From Nitrosomonas ureae (lineage in GTDB: Bacteria > Pseudomonadota > Gammaproteobacteria > Burkholderiales > Nitrosomonadaceae), in contig NZ_CP013341.1 of NCBI RefSeq assembly GCF_001455205.1, positions 2,108,001-2,172,000 of the forward strand: a stretch of 64,000 bases of DNA. The letters run 5' to 3'. The translations under genes and the position numbers were made by a program. Shown one piece after another: positions 44,604 to 54,867 of the stretch (positions are counted from its first letter, which is position 1; each line of letters opens with the position of its first letter). The notes beneath the pieces are model-generated. The model worked only from the letters and a program-made list of their open reading frames with translations. It searched no databases and had not been told where the DNA came from.

Positions 44604-45089
44604 TTAGCAAATGGCACCAGCTGCACGAGTTAAACAGCCTCCGCCTTTGACCCAAGCTATTTTTCCATCTGCTCCGAGGGTGCCAGTCATTTGATAGGTA
44701 TCTGTTGCAGCAATTCCATTTACAGCCCTGGGAGTGAGTACTAATGTTGCTACGCCACCTGCAACTGTAAGCGCAACTCCAGCTGGATCAAACGGAGAGT
44801 TTGCTGCAGATGTTGCGATACCGGGAATGCCAGCAGCAATTGCCGCAGCATCGGGTACACCAGCAGCTACTGAGATTGCTGTAAAGTTAGCACCCGCTGA
44901 ACAACTTCCATTCTGTGCACATATTTCCACTGCTAACTTAATAGGAGAGCTTGCTACGATAACTTCAGAAAATCGTGCTTTTAGAGTGTAGCTTTGATAA
45001 GCAGGCACTGCCACTGCAGCCAGAATACCGATAATAGCGACAACGATCATCAATTCAATCAATGTGAAACCTTTTTGTGCATGTTGCAT
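44604..45089 (-). CDS. pilA: Type IV major pilin PilA
   Basis: ATG 45089 follows AAGGAG; earlier start 45122 is rejected. 161 residues. Seven-residue leader MQHAQKG cut before Phe, then FTLIELMIVVAIIGILAAVA with Glu at +5: a classic prepilin. Four cysteines (CAQNGSC and the C-terminal pair) can form disulfides, the last giving the D-region loop. Polymerises into type IV pili for twitching, adhesion or DNA uptake. It has its own sigma-54 promoter and terminator. Confidence 0.95.
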   Translation of the reverse strand: MQHAQKGFTLIELMIVVAIIGILAAVAVPAYQSYTLKARFSEVIVASSPIKLAVEICAQNGSCSAGANFTAISVAAGVPDAAAIAAGIPGIATSAANSPFDPAGVALTVAGGVATLVLTPRAVNGIAATDTYQMTGTLGADGKIAWVKGGGCLTRAAGAIC

Positions 45090-45142
45090 TTGTTGTTCTC
45101 CTTTTGGTTGATTAGGGCACACAGTGTGTGTGATGCTTCATA

Positions 45143-45158
45143 AGCAGAAATCGTGCCA
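45143..45158 (-). promoter_or_regulatory. Sigma-54 promoter of pilA
   Basis: Minus strand TGGCACGATTTCTGCT matches TGGCAC-N5-TTGCW at every defined position but one. It is placed about 55 bases before the pilA start, as in PilR-activated pilA genes. Confidence 0.82.
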
Positions 45159-45272
45159 GAATTTTCATTTTAAGAATATTCTAGCAAAATAAATATCCGT
45201 TTATCGACTTGCCATTGTTATTCGTTGCATGGATCGCACATAGGAGTGTGATCGATTTAAGCCGGATGGGCT

Positions 45273-48065
45273 TTATTTCTGACCAAAGACTTCTTCCCAT
45301 AGCGCCAGCACGGCCGTGCGATCGTTTTTCAAATGGCTGCCGTCGACCCGGGCAAATTTCTGTGTTTGTCCATCGTTCGGTGCGTTACCGGTCATGTCCG
45401 CGTCATCATTTAATCTCAGGCGATGCTGGATACGACGGAATTCCCGGTACGCCGAGCGTACTTGCTCCGCGGTGTTGGTCGAGATCAGCCCGAGTTCCCC
45501 GGCCAGTTTTAATAGCGCAATGTTGCCGATATTTCCAGTAAGTTGCGGATATTGGCAGGCATAACCCAGAACCAGGTATTGCACGATGAATTCAACATCG
45601 ATGATACCGCCGCGATCATGCTTGATATCGAACAAAGCAGTTGGGTTGGGATGAACGTCCAGCATTTTCTCGCGCATTTTCAGAATTTCTTGCTTGAGTT
45701 GGATTACATCGCGTGTGTTACATAGAATTTCTTTGCGGGTGTTTTCAAACACTTTCCCGGCGTGTGGGTCGCCCACTACGAAACGTGCCCGGGTCAATGC
45801 CTGATGTTCCCATACCCAGGCTTGTTCATGCTGGTATTGCGCGAAAGCATCCATCGAGTTGACCAGCAAACCGGTTGCGCCATTCGGGCGCAAGCGCAGA
45901 TCGGTTTCATACAGTAAGCCGGCCGATGTGTGGCGAGTGAGCCAGGCATTGATGCTTTGCCCCAGTTTGGTATAAATTTCCGCCGCATCGGGATGATCAT
46001 CCTGATACAAAAATATCATATCAAGATCGGAGGCATAGCCCAGTTCTTTCCCGCCCAATTTACCATAGCCGATAATCGCAAATGCCGGTGTCTCCCGGTG
46101 GCGTTTTTTTAAACCTACCCAGGCCAGCTTCAATACATTGTCCAGAATCAAATCGGCCAGGGCGGTCAGATGATCGCTCAGCGTTTCAAGCAATAGCGAG
46201 CCTTCCAGATCGGTGACCAATAGCCGGAACACTTGCGCATGCTGAAAATGCCGCAAGACATCCATTTGCCATTCGATTACGTCATTTTTGGGATTATTGA
46301 CATGATTCAATTGATACATAAGATCGTGATTGAGTGCTGCCCAATCCGGCTCCGGGTGCGGTACATCGCGACGCAGTAACTCATCCATTAGAATGGGGTG
46401 ACGTCCCAGATAGTCGCTGGCCCACTGGCTGATACTGGCCAGTTCCGCGGCCCGCTGCAGGGTATGAGGATGCTCCAGTAGCAGCGCCAGATAAGAAGTT
46501 TGCGCGCTGATCTTCTCGAGCAGCTGCAGCATGCGCTCAAGCGTGGTTTCAATCGGTGGGAGCTTGGCGACTGCTTCAATTAACAAAGGAACCAGGGTAT
46601 TGATCTGTTGCCGGTTAAATTCAGGCAATTGATGATAAAAAGTACTCTGATAAAACAGCCGGAGCCGTTCGGACACTTTTTCCGGCTCGGTGAATCCCAT
46701 TGTGCTCAATTGTGAGGCGGCAGCTTCGGTTTTGGAGGTATCCTGTGCCTTGGTCTGCCACAGATAAGCCAGCGTGTCGTGCGTGTGCGATTTCTTGGGA
46801 GCGGCAAAAATGAGCTCAAAGTGACGCGTTACGTCTCTTCGATGAATATTTAATTGATGCATAAAGTCGGCATAGCTCCGGAAACCCATGCTGCTTGCGA
46901 TCAACTGCTGATCGTCCGGATTCAAGGGCAATGTTTGCGTTTGCTGATCATCCAGGTATTGCAGGCGGTGTTCCAGTTTGCGCAGGAAGTGATAAGCATC
47001 TATGAGTTGTGTGATCGCATGTTCCGGCAGTTGTTGCTTATTTCTCAGGCGTTGCAAGACACTGAGTGTGGGGCGAATGCACAGATCAACGTCGCGGCCG
47101 CCGCGGATTAATTGAAAAACCTGTGTGATAAATTCTATTTCACGAATGCCGCCAGGACCCAGTTTGATATTGTCGTGCATTTCGCGGCGCTCGACTTCCT
47201 TGCGCAATTGCGCATGCAGGCTGCGCATCGATGCGTACGCGTTGAAATCCAGATATTTCCGGAATACAAAAGGCCTGACTATTTTTTCCATCAGGATCGA
47301 TTGGGTTTCGGCATCAGCGTGGCTGGCGATGATTCGGCCTTTGATCCAGGCGTGACGTTCCCATTCCCTGCCTTGTTTAATGAAATATTCTTCCAGCATG
47401 GGGAAACTGATGGCTAACGGACTGTTCTCACCATGTGGGCGCAAGCGCATGTCGACTCGGAATACATACCCGTCTACGGTAAAATCATTAAGACTGGCGA
47501 TCAGTTTACGTCCCAGGCGGGCGAAGAATTCATGGTTCGAAATTGGTTTGGCGCCATCGGTTTCACCCTCTTCCGGATAGATAAAGATTAAATCCACATC
47601 GGATGATACGTTGAGCTCGCCGCCGCCCAGTTTGCCCATGGCGACAACCAACAGGTGTTGAATGTTATGGCTATGCTCGCCTCGCGGTAACCCGAAGCGA
47701 TCAGGTTGTGTCATCCAGTTTTCATGGTACTGAAGCGCGAAATTGATCGTGACTTCGGCAAGCTCGGTCATGCAGCGCATGACTTCATATAAATCGGCCT
47801 GACCATTAATGTCGCGGATAAATAAACGAAGTAGGGTTTGTTTGCGTAAATTGCGTAGTACGCTGTGTAAAGTTTTCTCATCCGTGATATGTTTGGCGTA
47901 AGAGGCAAGGAATGTTTGCATCTCAACTTTTTGGAGAGGAAACTGAAGGGTTTTCAGCAATACATTTTTTTGTGCAGGTTCGCTTTCCAACAGGCGTTGC
48001 GCGTAGCGACTGAAGGGTAGGGCCGCAGCCAGTGCTGCGTCTGGGGAGTGATCGGTGGTGTCCAT
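45273..48065 (-). CDS. glnE: Bifunctional glutamine synthetase adenylyltransferase/deadenylase GlnE
   Basis: 930 residues, close to the family's ~945. Two nucleotidyltransferase domains: the N-terminal deadenylylase with GGGELNVSSDVDLIF (~residue 148-162) and the C-terminal adenylylase with GGKELGYASDLDMIF (~residue 672-686); both keep the D-x-D metal motif. Linker and regulatory helical regions lie between. It adds and removes AMP on glutamine synthetase in response to PII and glutamine, in the cytoplasm. Stands alone on the minus strand. Confidence 0.97.
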   Translation of the reverse strand: MDTTDHSPDAALAAALPFSRYAQRLLESEPAQKNVLLKTLQFPLQKVEMQTFLASYAKHITDEKTLHSVLRNLRKQTLLRLFIRDINGQADLYEVMRCMTELAEVTINFALQYHENWMTQPDRFGLPRGEHSHNIQHLLVVAMGKLGGGELNVSSDVDLIFIYPEEGETDGAKPISNHEFFARLGRKLIASLNDFTVDGYVFRVDMRLRPHGENSPLAISFPMLEEYFIKQGREWERHAWIKGRIIASHADAETQSILMEKIVRPFVFRKYLDFNAYASMRSLHAQLRKEVERREMHDNIKLGPGGIREIEFITQVFQLIRGGRDVDLCIRPTLSVLQRLRNKQQLPEHAITQLIDAYHFLRKLEHRLQYLDDQQTQTLPLNPDDQQLIASSMGFRSYADFMHQLNIHRRDVTRHFELIFAAPKKSHTHDTLAYLWQTKAQDTSKTEAAASQLSTMGFTEPEKVSERLRLFYQSTFYHQLPEFNRQQINTLVPLLIEAVAKLPPIETTLERMLQLLEKISAQTSYLALLLEHPHTLQRAAELASISQWASDYLGRHPILMDELLRRDVPHPEPDWAALNHDLMYQLNHVNNPKNDVIEWQMDVLRHFQHAQVFRLLVTDLEGSLLLETLSDHLTALADLILDNVLKLAWVGLKKRHRETPAFAIIGYGKLGGKELGYASDLDMIFLYQDDHPDAAEIYTKLGQSINAWLTRHTSAGLLYETDLRLRPNGATGLLVNSMDAFAQYQHEQAWVWEHQALTRARFVVGDPHAGKVFENTRKEILCNTRDVIQLKQEILKMREKMLDVHPNPTALFDIKHDRGGIIDVEFIVQYLVLGYACQYPQLTGNIGNIALLKLAGELGLISTNTAEQVRSAYREFRRIQHRLRLNDDADMTGNAPNDGQTQKFARVDGSHLKNDRTAVLALWEEVFGQK

Positions 48066-48332
48066 TGTTGAACGGTTAATTTTTTATTGTAATCCAACCT
48101 TGCTAAGACAAGGTTAAGCAAAATCAAAATACAACGTTATCAGAGTAAATGCTAGAATTCTGCATAATAATATGAATCCATGATTTTATATGGAATAATT
48201 AACAAAAAAGAAAAAGGTGCTTGATAAAAATGAGAGTTCAATAGCGCAATTTACCGATACTTCGTATATTGCTGCGGATTCAAATAATCAAAGCGTTTTA
48301 CCACAGAAAAGTACATGGCTTAACAACGATCT

Positions 48333-49163
48333 ATGAAGGAAAATGAGAAACACCAGGGGTTTCGTGTAGCTGCGATTCAAATGGCCTCGGGCCCAAGCGT
48401 GACTGCGAATTTGGAAGAAGCAGCGCGTCTGATAGAAGATGCTGTTTCACAACAGGCCAAGCTGGTCGTCTTGCCCGAGTATTTTTGTATCATGGGGATG
48501 AAAGATACGGATAAGTTGGCGATTCGAGAGCAGCCAGGAGATGGACAGATCCAGAAATTTCTCAGTGATACGGCAAAACGTTTAGGAATATGGTTGGTGG
48601 GAGGGTCAGTGCCATTGGCATCACCGGATCCGGACAAAGTTTATAATAGCTGCCTGGTTTATGCGGATAGTGGAGAGCAAGTTGCGCGTTACGACAAAAT
48701 TCATTTGTTCGGATTGCAATTGGGGCAAGAACATTATGCCGAGGAAAAAACCATTAAAGCGGGAGACAAAGTAGTGACTGTGGAGTCGCCTTTTGGACGT
48801 ATCGGTTTATCGATATGCTACGATTTGCGGTTTCCGGAGCTGTTTCGCCTCATGAGGAATGTCGATATTATCCTTGCGCCTGCGGCGTTTACCGCAATTA
48901 CCGGAAAAGCGCATTGGGAAGTATTGGTGCGTGCACGTGCGGTTGAAAATATGGCCTATGTGATTGCGCCCGGACAGGGGGGATATCACGTGAGTGGGCG
49001 CGAAACCAATGGAGATAGCATGATCGTTGACCCCTGGGGGGTGGTAATGGAGCGTCTGCCACGCGGTTCCGGTGCAGTGGTGGCAACCATTGACCCGGAT
49101 TACCAGACCAGTTTGCGGGCAAATTTGCCAGCGCTGGATCATCGAACTTTACAGCCTTGTTAA
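48333..49163 (+). CDS. Nitrilase-family carbon-nitrogen hydrolase (Nit2/omega-amidase-like)
   Basis: 276 residues. The Glu-Lys-Cys triad is visible: Glu in VVLPEYF, Lys in RYDKIHLF and Cys in LSICYDLRFPELFR. This subgroup, often next to tldD in betaproteobacteria, includes omega-amidases and deaminated-glutathione amidases involved in metabolite repair; the exact substrate is not readable. ATG 48333 has an internal alternative 9 bases on. Followed closely by tldD. Confidence 0.92.
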   Translation: MKENEKHQGFRVAAIQMASGPSVTANLEEAARLIEDAVSQQAKLVVLPEYFCIMGMKDTDKLAIREQPGDGQIQKFLSDTAKRLGIWLVGGSVPLASPDPDKVYNSCLVYADSGEQVARYDKIHLFGLQLGQEHYAEEKTIKAGDKVVTVESPFGRIGLSICYDLRFPELFRLMRNVDIILAPAAFTAITGKAHWEVLVRARAVENMAYVIAPGQGGYHVSGRETNGDSMIVDPWGVVMERLPRGSGAVVATIDPDYQTSLRANLPALDHRTLQPC

Positions 49164-49238
49164 ATTAAAGTGCTTTGTGCACTGAATCAGCCTTATTCGG
49201 CTGGCGCATGCTCTATTGAGCAACATAAACGGAATATA

Positions 49239-50714
49239 ATGACCATTGAATCCATGACAGAATCCAGAGAGTTTATTGCAATTGCAGATCGTTGCTTATT
49301 GACGCCCTACGATATTGATACTGCAGGATTGCAGCGCGTGTTGGGCCAAATACTCACGCATAAGATTGATTATGCGGATTTGTACTTTCAATATAGCCGC
49401 TCGGAAGGTTGGATGCTGGAAGAAGGTATCGTCAAGTCAGGCAGCTTCAATATTGAACAAGGTGTTGGAGTTCGTGCGATCAGCGGAGAAAAAACCGGCT
49501 TTGCTTATTCCGATGATATCAGTATGCCTGCACTGGTTTCGGCGGCACAGGCAACACGAGCCATTGCTAATCAGGGCGCCATGCATTCCGTGCAAATAGC
49601 AAAACGTAATGGCGTAATGGATCGGCAAACTCAATTGTATTTGCCTGAAGATCCGATAGTAAGTCTTAGGGATGCGGAAAAAGTAGCGTTGTTGGAAAAA
49701 ATTGAACGCTATACGCGACAACTTGATCGCAGGGTTACTCAAGTAGTGGCATCGCTCGCCGGTGAATATGAGGTTATATTGGTAACCCGAAGCGATGGAT
49801 TGCTTGCAGCTGATGTGAGACCGCTGGTGAGATTGTCTTTGCAGGTGATTGCCGAGGAAAATGGTCGTCGTGAGCAAGGCGTTGCTGGCGGTGGCGGGCG
49901 CTTCAATTACGCTTATTTTACCGATGAAATTTTGCAGGACTATGCTCAAAAAGCTGTGCATCAGGCAATCATCAATCTTGATGCTCGTCCGGCGCCTGCC
50001 GGCACTATGACGGTCGTCTTGGGCAGTGGTTGGCCTGGGATATTACTGCATGAAGCGATTGGCCATGGTCTGGAAGGAGATTTTAATCGCAAAGGTAGCT
50101 CCGCTTTCTCAGGGCGAATTGGTGAGCGTGTCGCAGCACCCGGTGTAACGGTAGTCGATGATGGAACAATTCCACGCAGGCGAGGATCGTTAAATATTGA
50201 TGATGAGGGTAACCCGACCCAATGTACTGTATTGATAGAGGATGGCATACTTAAAGGCTATCTGCAGGATAGTTTGAATGCCCGATTGATGGATTCTCCG
50301 GTGACCGGCAATGGTCGGCGTGAATCTTTCGCACATATCCCCATGCCACGCATGACCAATACGTATATGCTAAATGGCGATAAGGATCCGGCAGAAATAA
50401 TAGCTTCAGTGAAACACGGTCTATATGCTGCGAATTTTGGCGGTGGACAAGTCGATATTACCAGCGGAAAATTTGTTTTTTCCGCTGCGGAGGCTTATAT
50501 GATTGAAGACGGAAAAATTACCTATCCGGTTAAGGGGGCAACTCTGATTGGTAATGGACCTGATGTGCTGACAAGAGTGTCGATGATTGGTAATGATATG
50601 CTATTGGATCCAGGGGTGGGTACCTGTGGTAAAGAAGGCCAGAGCGTTCCGGTGGGCGTTGGACAGCCAACACTACGGATTGATGGGCTGACAGTGGGTG
50701 GTACAGGTGTTTGA
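49239..50714 (+). CDS. tldD: Metalloprotease TldD
   Basis: ATG 49239 (491 aa) preferred over 49170, which would lie just after the amidase stop without a binding site. HEAIGHGLEGD near residue 270 is the TldD zinc motif HExxxH; GGGGRFNYAYF and DPGVGTCGKEGQSVPVGVGQP are family hallmarks. TldD pairs with PmbA/TldE to degrade unfolded peptides and mature some ribosomal peptides; pmbA is not in this window. Confidence 0.96.
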   Translation: MTIESMTESREFIAIADRCLLTPYDIDTAGLQRVLGQILTHKIDYADLYFQYSRSEGWMLEEGIVKSGSFNIEQGVGVRAISGEKTGFAYSDDISMPALVSAAQATRAIANQGAMHSVQIAKRNGVMDRQTQLYLPEDPIVSLRDAEKVALLEKIERYTRQLDRRVTQVVASLAGEYEVILVTRSDGLLAADVRPLVRLSLQVIAEENGRREQGVAGGGGRFNYAYFTDEILQDYAQKAVHQAIINLDARPAPAGTMTVVLGSGWPGILLHEAIGHGLEGDFNRKGSSAFSGRIGERVAAPGVTVVDDGTIPRRRGSLNIDDEGNPTQCTVLIEDGILKGYLQDSLNARLMDSPVTGNGRRESFAHIPMPRMTNTYMLNGDKDPAEIIASVKHGLYAANFGGGQVDITSGKFVFSAAEAYMIEDGKITYPVKGATLIGNGPDVLTRVSMIGNDMLLDPGVGTCGKEGQSVPVGVGQPTLRIDGLTVGGTGV

Positions 50715-50783
50715 CGGCACGATATGAAACTTTGCTGTTGAAATATTTTTAACTTGTTGAATTAACATTGGGATGCAAAAAGC

Positions 50784-52487
50784 ATGAGCGCGGAATTGAC
50801 CGGTGCTGAAATTACCATACGGTGTTTGCAGGAAGAAGGTGTAAAGTGTATTTTCGGTTATCCTGGCGGGGCTGTATTATTTATTTATGATGAATTGTTT
50901 AAGCAGGATAAGGTGCGGCATATTCTGGTGCGCCACGAACAGGCAGCGATACATGCGGCGGATGGTTATGCACGTTCCAGCAATAAAGTGGGGGTAGCGC
51001 TGGTGACTTCCGGTCCCGGTGTAACCAATGCAGTGACTGGTATTGCCACGGCTTATATGGATTCGATACCGATGGTGGTAATCAGCGGTCAGGTACCTAC
51101 TAACGCTATTGGTTTGGATGCATTTCAGGAAGTGGATACTGTTGGGATTACACGGCCTTGTGTCAAACACAATTTTCTGGTGAAAGATATCACAGAACTG
51201 GCGCATACGATTAAGAAAGCCTTTTACATTGCATCGACAGGCCGCCCGGGTCCCGTGCTAGTAGATATTCCGAAAGATGTATCGCAGCAAAAAACCAAAT
51301 TTGTATATCCTGACAAAGTATCAATGCGTTCTTATAATCCTGTGACGAAAGGTCATGCCAAGCAGATTAAAAAAGCCGTCGAATTGATCCTCAGTGCTAA
51401 GCGTCCAGTGGTTTATGCGGGTGGAGGGGTGATATTAAGTGATGCTGCGCCACAATTGACCGAGATGACGCAAATGCTGAATTTTCCTTGCACCAATACG
51501 CTGATGGGATTGGGAGGATATCCAGCAACTGATAAGCAATCATTGGGTATGTTAGGGATGCATGGTACTTATGAAGCGAACATGGCGATGCAATATTGTG
51601 ATGTCCTGATAGCTGTGGGTGCCCGATTTGATGATCGCGTCATTGGTAATCCCAAGCACTTTTTTAATGAAAACAGGAAAATTATTCATATTGATATTGA
51701 TCCATCATCAATTTCAAAACGCGTAAGAGTAGATATACCAATTGTTGGCGATGTTTTGGATGTACTCAAGGAATTAATCAAGTTACTTAAAACTGAGAAA
51801 GATAAACCGGATCATGTTGCATTGAAAGAATGGTGGAAACAGATTGATTTATGGCGTGAGCGGGATTGCCTGAAATTTGATCGCAAGAGCAAGATCATCA
51901 AACCGCAGATGGTGATCGAGAAATTATTCGAGATTACTAAAGGCGATGCGTTTATAACTTCAGATGTCGGTCAGCATCAAATGTGGGCAGCGCAGTTTTA
52001 TAAGTTTGACAAGCCTCGGCGTTGGATCAATTCCGGTGGATTGGGGACGATGGGATTTGGCATGCCTGCCGCAATGGGAGTGCAATTGGCAAATCCGAAT
52101 GGGAAAGTGGCTTGTGTTACTGGTGAAGCGAGTATCCAGATGTGCATTCAGGAGTTATCAACCTGCAAGCAGTATAAATTGCCGCTGAAAATTATTAACC
52201 TGAATAATCGTTACATGGGGATGGTTAGGCAGTGGCAAGAATTTTTTCACGGGAATCGCTATGCAGAATCGTATATGAATGCGCTGCCTGATTTTGTAAA
52301 ACTGGCCGAAAGTTATGGACATATCGGAATGAAAATCGAAAAACCGGAAGATATCGGAGATGCTTTAAAAGAATCATTTAAGCTTAAAGATCAGTTGGTT
52401 TTTATGGATTTTATTACGGATCAGTCTGAAAATGTTTTTCCCATGGTGCCAGGCGGTAAGGGGCTCTCTGAAATGATTCTGGTATAG
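50784..52487 (+). CDS. ilvB: Acetolactate synthase large (catalytic) subunit
   Basis: 567 residues, full length. Condenses pyruvate with pyruvate or 2-ketobutyrate in isoleucine, valine and leucine synthesis, with thiamine diphosphate and FAD. EEGVKCIFGYPGGAVL holds the region before the catalytic Glu, which is in HEQAAIHAADGYAR. The ThDP-binding motif, normally G-D/E-G-S, reads G447-E-A-S here, an unusual substitution. The FAD and C-terminal domains are intact. Starts the ilvB-ilvN-ilvC run; ilvN follows after seven bases. Confidence 0.96.
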   Translation: MSAELTGAEITIRCLQEEGVKCIFGYPGGAVLFIYDELFKQDKVRHILVRHEQAAIHAADGYARSSNKVGVALVTSGPGVTNAVTGIATAYMDSIPMVVISGQVPTNAIGLDAFQEVDTVGITRPCVKHNFLVKDITELAHTIKKAFYIASTGRPGPVLVDIPKDVSQQKTKFVYPDKVSMRSYNPVTKGHAKQIKKAVELILSAKRPVVYAGGGVILSDAAPQLTEMTQMLNFPCTNTLMGLGGYPATDKQSLGMLGMHGTYEANMAMQYCDVLIAVGARFDDRVIGNPKHFFNENRKIIHIDIDPSSISKRVRVDIPIVGDVLDVLKELIKLLKTEKDKPDHVALKEWWKQIDLWRERDCLKFDRKSKIIKPQMVIEKLFEITKGDAFITSDVGQHQMWAAQFYKFDKPRRWINSGGLGTMGFGMPAAMGVQLANPNGKVACVTGEASIQMCIQELSTCKQYKLPLKIINLNNRYMGMVRQWQEFFHGNRYAESYMNALPDFVKLAESYGHIGMKIEKPEDIGDALKESFKLKDQLVFMDFITDQSENVFPMVPGGKGLSEMILV

Positions 52488-52494
52488 AAAATAA

Positions 52495-52986
52495 ATGCGA
52501 CATATTATTTCGTTATTAATGGAAAACGAGGCGGGCGCTTTGTCTCGTGTAGCAGGCCTTTTTTCAGCGCGTGGTTATAATATTGAATCGCTTTCAGTTG
52601 CACCCACTGAAGATCCAACTTTATCACGAATGACACTGGTAACCGTCGGATCGGATGAAGTCGTGGAGCAAGTGACCAAGCAATTGAATAAACTGATCGA
52701 AGTGGTAAAAATTATAGATTTGAGCGATGGAAATCATATCGAGCGTGAATTAATGCTGGTGAAAGTGCGTGCGGTTGATGCGCAACGTGAGGAGATTAAG
52801 CGATTAGCTGAAATTTTTCGTGGCTCTATCATCGATGTTACGGATAAATCTTATACTATTGAACTAACAGGTACCAGCGAGAAATTGGATGCATTTCTTG
52901 AAGCTATTGAATCCAGTGCAGTACTCGAAACCGTGCGAACCGGCGCTTCCGGTATAGGGCGCGGAGAATGGATTTTAAAGGTATAA
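52495..52986 (+). CDS. ilvN: Acetolactate synthase small (regulatory) subunit
   Basis: 163 residues, the usual IlvH/IlvN length. N-terminal ACT domain (RHIISLLMENEAGALSRVAG, then GLFSARGYNIESLSVAPTED) for valine feedback inhibition, and the C-terminal ALS_ss_C domain (ELMLVKVRA onward). Partner of the preceding catalytic subunit. Confidence 0.96.
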   Translation: MRHIISLLMENEAGALSRVAGLFSARGYNIESLSVAPTEDPTLSRMTLVTVGSDEVVEQVTKQLNKLIEVVKIIDLSDGNHIERELMLVKVRAVDAQREEIKRLAEIFRGSIIDVTDKSYTIELTGTSEKLDAFLEAIESSAVLETVRTGASGIGRGEWILKV

Positions 52987-53104
52987 TCCGCAATTGCCAA
53001 TTTACGCGGATCTCAAGGTTAGTAATCCAGAGTATTCAATTCGTTAAGAAGTTTTCTCTTTATTGCTCCCCTGTTTTACCCTAATTTTGTTTAAAAGGAA
53101 AATA

Positions 53105-54121
53105 ATGAAAGTTTATTACGATAAAGACGCCGATTTATCTCTCATAAAAGGAAAAAAAGTAACTATATTGGGCTATGGTTCACAAGGACATGCCCATGCC
53201 AATAATCTGAGTGAATCAGGTGTTAAGGTTACCGTAGGTTTGCGCAAGGGCGGAGGCTCCTGGAGTAAGGCGGAAAAAGCAGGCTTAAAAGTTAAGGAAG
53301 TTGCTGATGCGGTTAAAAATGCAGATGTTGTGATGGTCTTATTACCCGATGAGGAAATTGGTTCGGTATATAAAAAGGAAATTGAGCCGGGGTTGAAAAA
53401 AAATGCAACATTGGCTTTTGCCCATGGCTTTAATGTTCATTATGGGCAGGTAACGCCACGTGAAGATCTGGATGTCATTATGATCGCACCCAAGGGGCCA
53501 GGTCATTTAGTGCGTTCAACTTATTTGCAGGGAGGTGGCGTACCGACATTGATAGCGGTGCATCAGAATAAATCAGGTAAAGCACGCGATCTGGCATTAT
53601 CTTATGCGGCTGCCAATGGAGGTACTCGTGGGGGTGTGATAGAAACTAATTTCCGAGAAGAAACTGAAACGGATTTGTTCGGGGAGCAAGTTGTATTATG
53701 CGGTGGTTTAACTGCGCTGATTCAGGCCGGTTTTGAAACACTGGTGGAAGCCGGGTATGCTCCGGAGATGGCTTATTTCGAATGTTTACATGAAGTTAAG
53801 CTAATTGTTGATCTGATTTATGAAGGTGGTATCGCAAATATGCGTTATTCCATTTCCAACAATGCTGAATATGGCGACGTGTCCCGTGGGCCACGTATTA
53901 TTACTGACGAAACGCGTGCCGAAATGCGGAAAATCTTGCATCAGATTCAAACCGGTGAGTATGCAAAGGAATTTATTCTCGAGAATCAGGCAGGTGCACC
54001 GGTACTTAAATCAAGTCGTCGTATTGCATCCGAGCATCCCATTGAACAAGTGGGTGCTAAGTTGCGTGATATGATGCCATGGATCAAGAAGAATAAACTT
54101 GTTGATCAAGGTAAAAATTAA
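53105..54121 (+). CDS. ilvC: Ketol-acid reductoisomerase
   Basis: ATG 53105 after AAAGGAAAA; the earlier frame start at 53063 is not supported. 338 residues, the short class I form. NADPH-binding GYGSQGHAHANNL, and the knotted C-terminal domain with DLFGEQVVLCGG and ECLHEVKLIVDLIYEGGI carrying metal ligands. Second step of branched-chain amino acid synthesis. Confidence 0.97.
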   Translation: MKVYYDKDADLSLIKGKKVTILGYGSQGHAHANNLSESGVKVTVGLRKGGGSWSKAEKAGLKVKEVADAVKNADVVMVLLPDEEIGSVYKKEIEPGLKKNATLAFAHGFNVHYGQVTPREDLDVIMIAPKGPGHLVRSTYLQGGGVPTLIAVHQNKSGKARDLALSYAAANGGTRGGVIETNFREETETDLFGEQVVLCGGLTALIQAGFETLVEAGYAPEMAYFECLHEVKLIVDLIYEGGIANMRYSISNNAEYGDVSRGPRIITDETRAEMRKILHQIQTGEYAKEFILENQAGAPVLKSSRRIASEHPIEQVGAKLRDMMPWIKKNKLVDQGKN

Positions 54122-54186
54122 CTAATTATTTCATATTAGAATTCCAATTTCTTTTTTATTTACGGAGCTATCGTAGTAATTTATTT

Positions 54187-54837
54187 ATGGCTTATTATCC
54201 TCATCCTATTATTGCTCGCGAAGGCTGGTTGCATATCGCGATTGCATTTTCTGCCGCACTCGGTGCACTGTTTCTGGTTGGTTGGCTCTGGTCAATACCT
54301 TTCTGGGTGATTGCTTTTTTCGTTTTGCAGTTTTTTCGTGATCCACCGAGAGAAGTGCCATCTAATCGCAATGCCATATTGGCACCGGCAGATGGCAGAA
54401 TTGTTGCAGTTGAGAAAACTCAGGATCCTTATTTGGAGCGGGAAGCTGTCAAAATCAGCGTATTTATGAATGTATTTAATGTGCATTCCAATCGTAGCCC
54501 TATTGATGGTGAAATACGTGATAAATGGTATTTCCCGGGTAAATTCGTGAATGCGGATTTACCCAAAGCATCGTTGGAGAATGAGCGCAATGCATTATGG
54601 ATTAAAGCTGATAATGGTGCCGATGTGACTTGTGTTCAGGTAGCTGGACTCATTGCGAAACGGATTCTTTGTCAAGTATCGCCGGGTGATCATATGACGC
54701 GAGGGCAACGTTTTGGGTTTATACGTTTTGGTTCGAGAGTGGATGTATATTTACCATTGAATACTAAAATTAATGTCAATATAGGCGATAAAGTGTCAGC
54801 AACATTGACAATTCTGGCTGAGTTTCGAGAAGAATAA
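54187..54837 (+). CDS. psd: Phosphatidylserine decarboxylase proenzyme (short type)
   Basis: 216 residues. N-terminal membrane segments (IAIAFSAALGALFLVGWLW, FWVIAFFVLQFF), then FMNVFNVHSNRSPIDG and the self-cleavage motif Phe-Gly-Ser near residue 181-183 (IRFGSRVDVYLP) that yields the pyruvoyl group. Makes phosphatidylethanolamine from phosphatidylserine at the inner membrane; the next gene makes its substrate. Confidence 0.95.
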   Translation: MAYYPHPIIAREGWLHIAIAFSAALGALFLVGWLWSIPFWVIAFFVLQFFRDPPREVPSNRNAILAPADGRIVAVEKTQDPYLEREAVKISVFMNVFNVHSNRSPIDGEIRDKWYFPGKFVNADLPKASLENERNALWIKADNGADVTCVQVAGLIAKRILCQVSPGDHMTRGQRFGFIRFGSRVDVYLPLNTKINVNIGDKVSATLTILAEFREE

Positions 54838-54867
54838 TTCAAAATGGTAAGTTAATAAGTGGATTCT

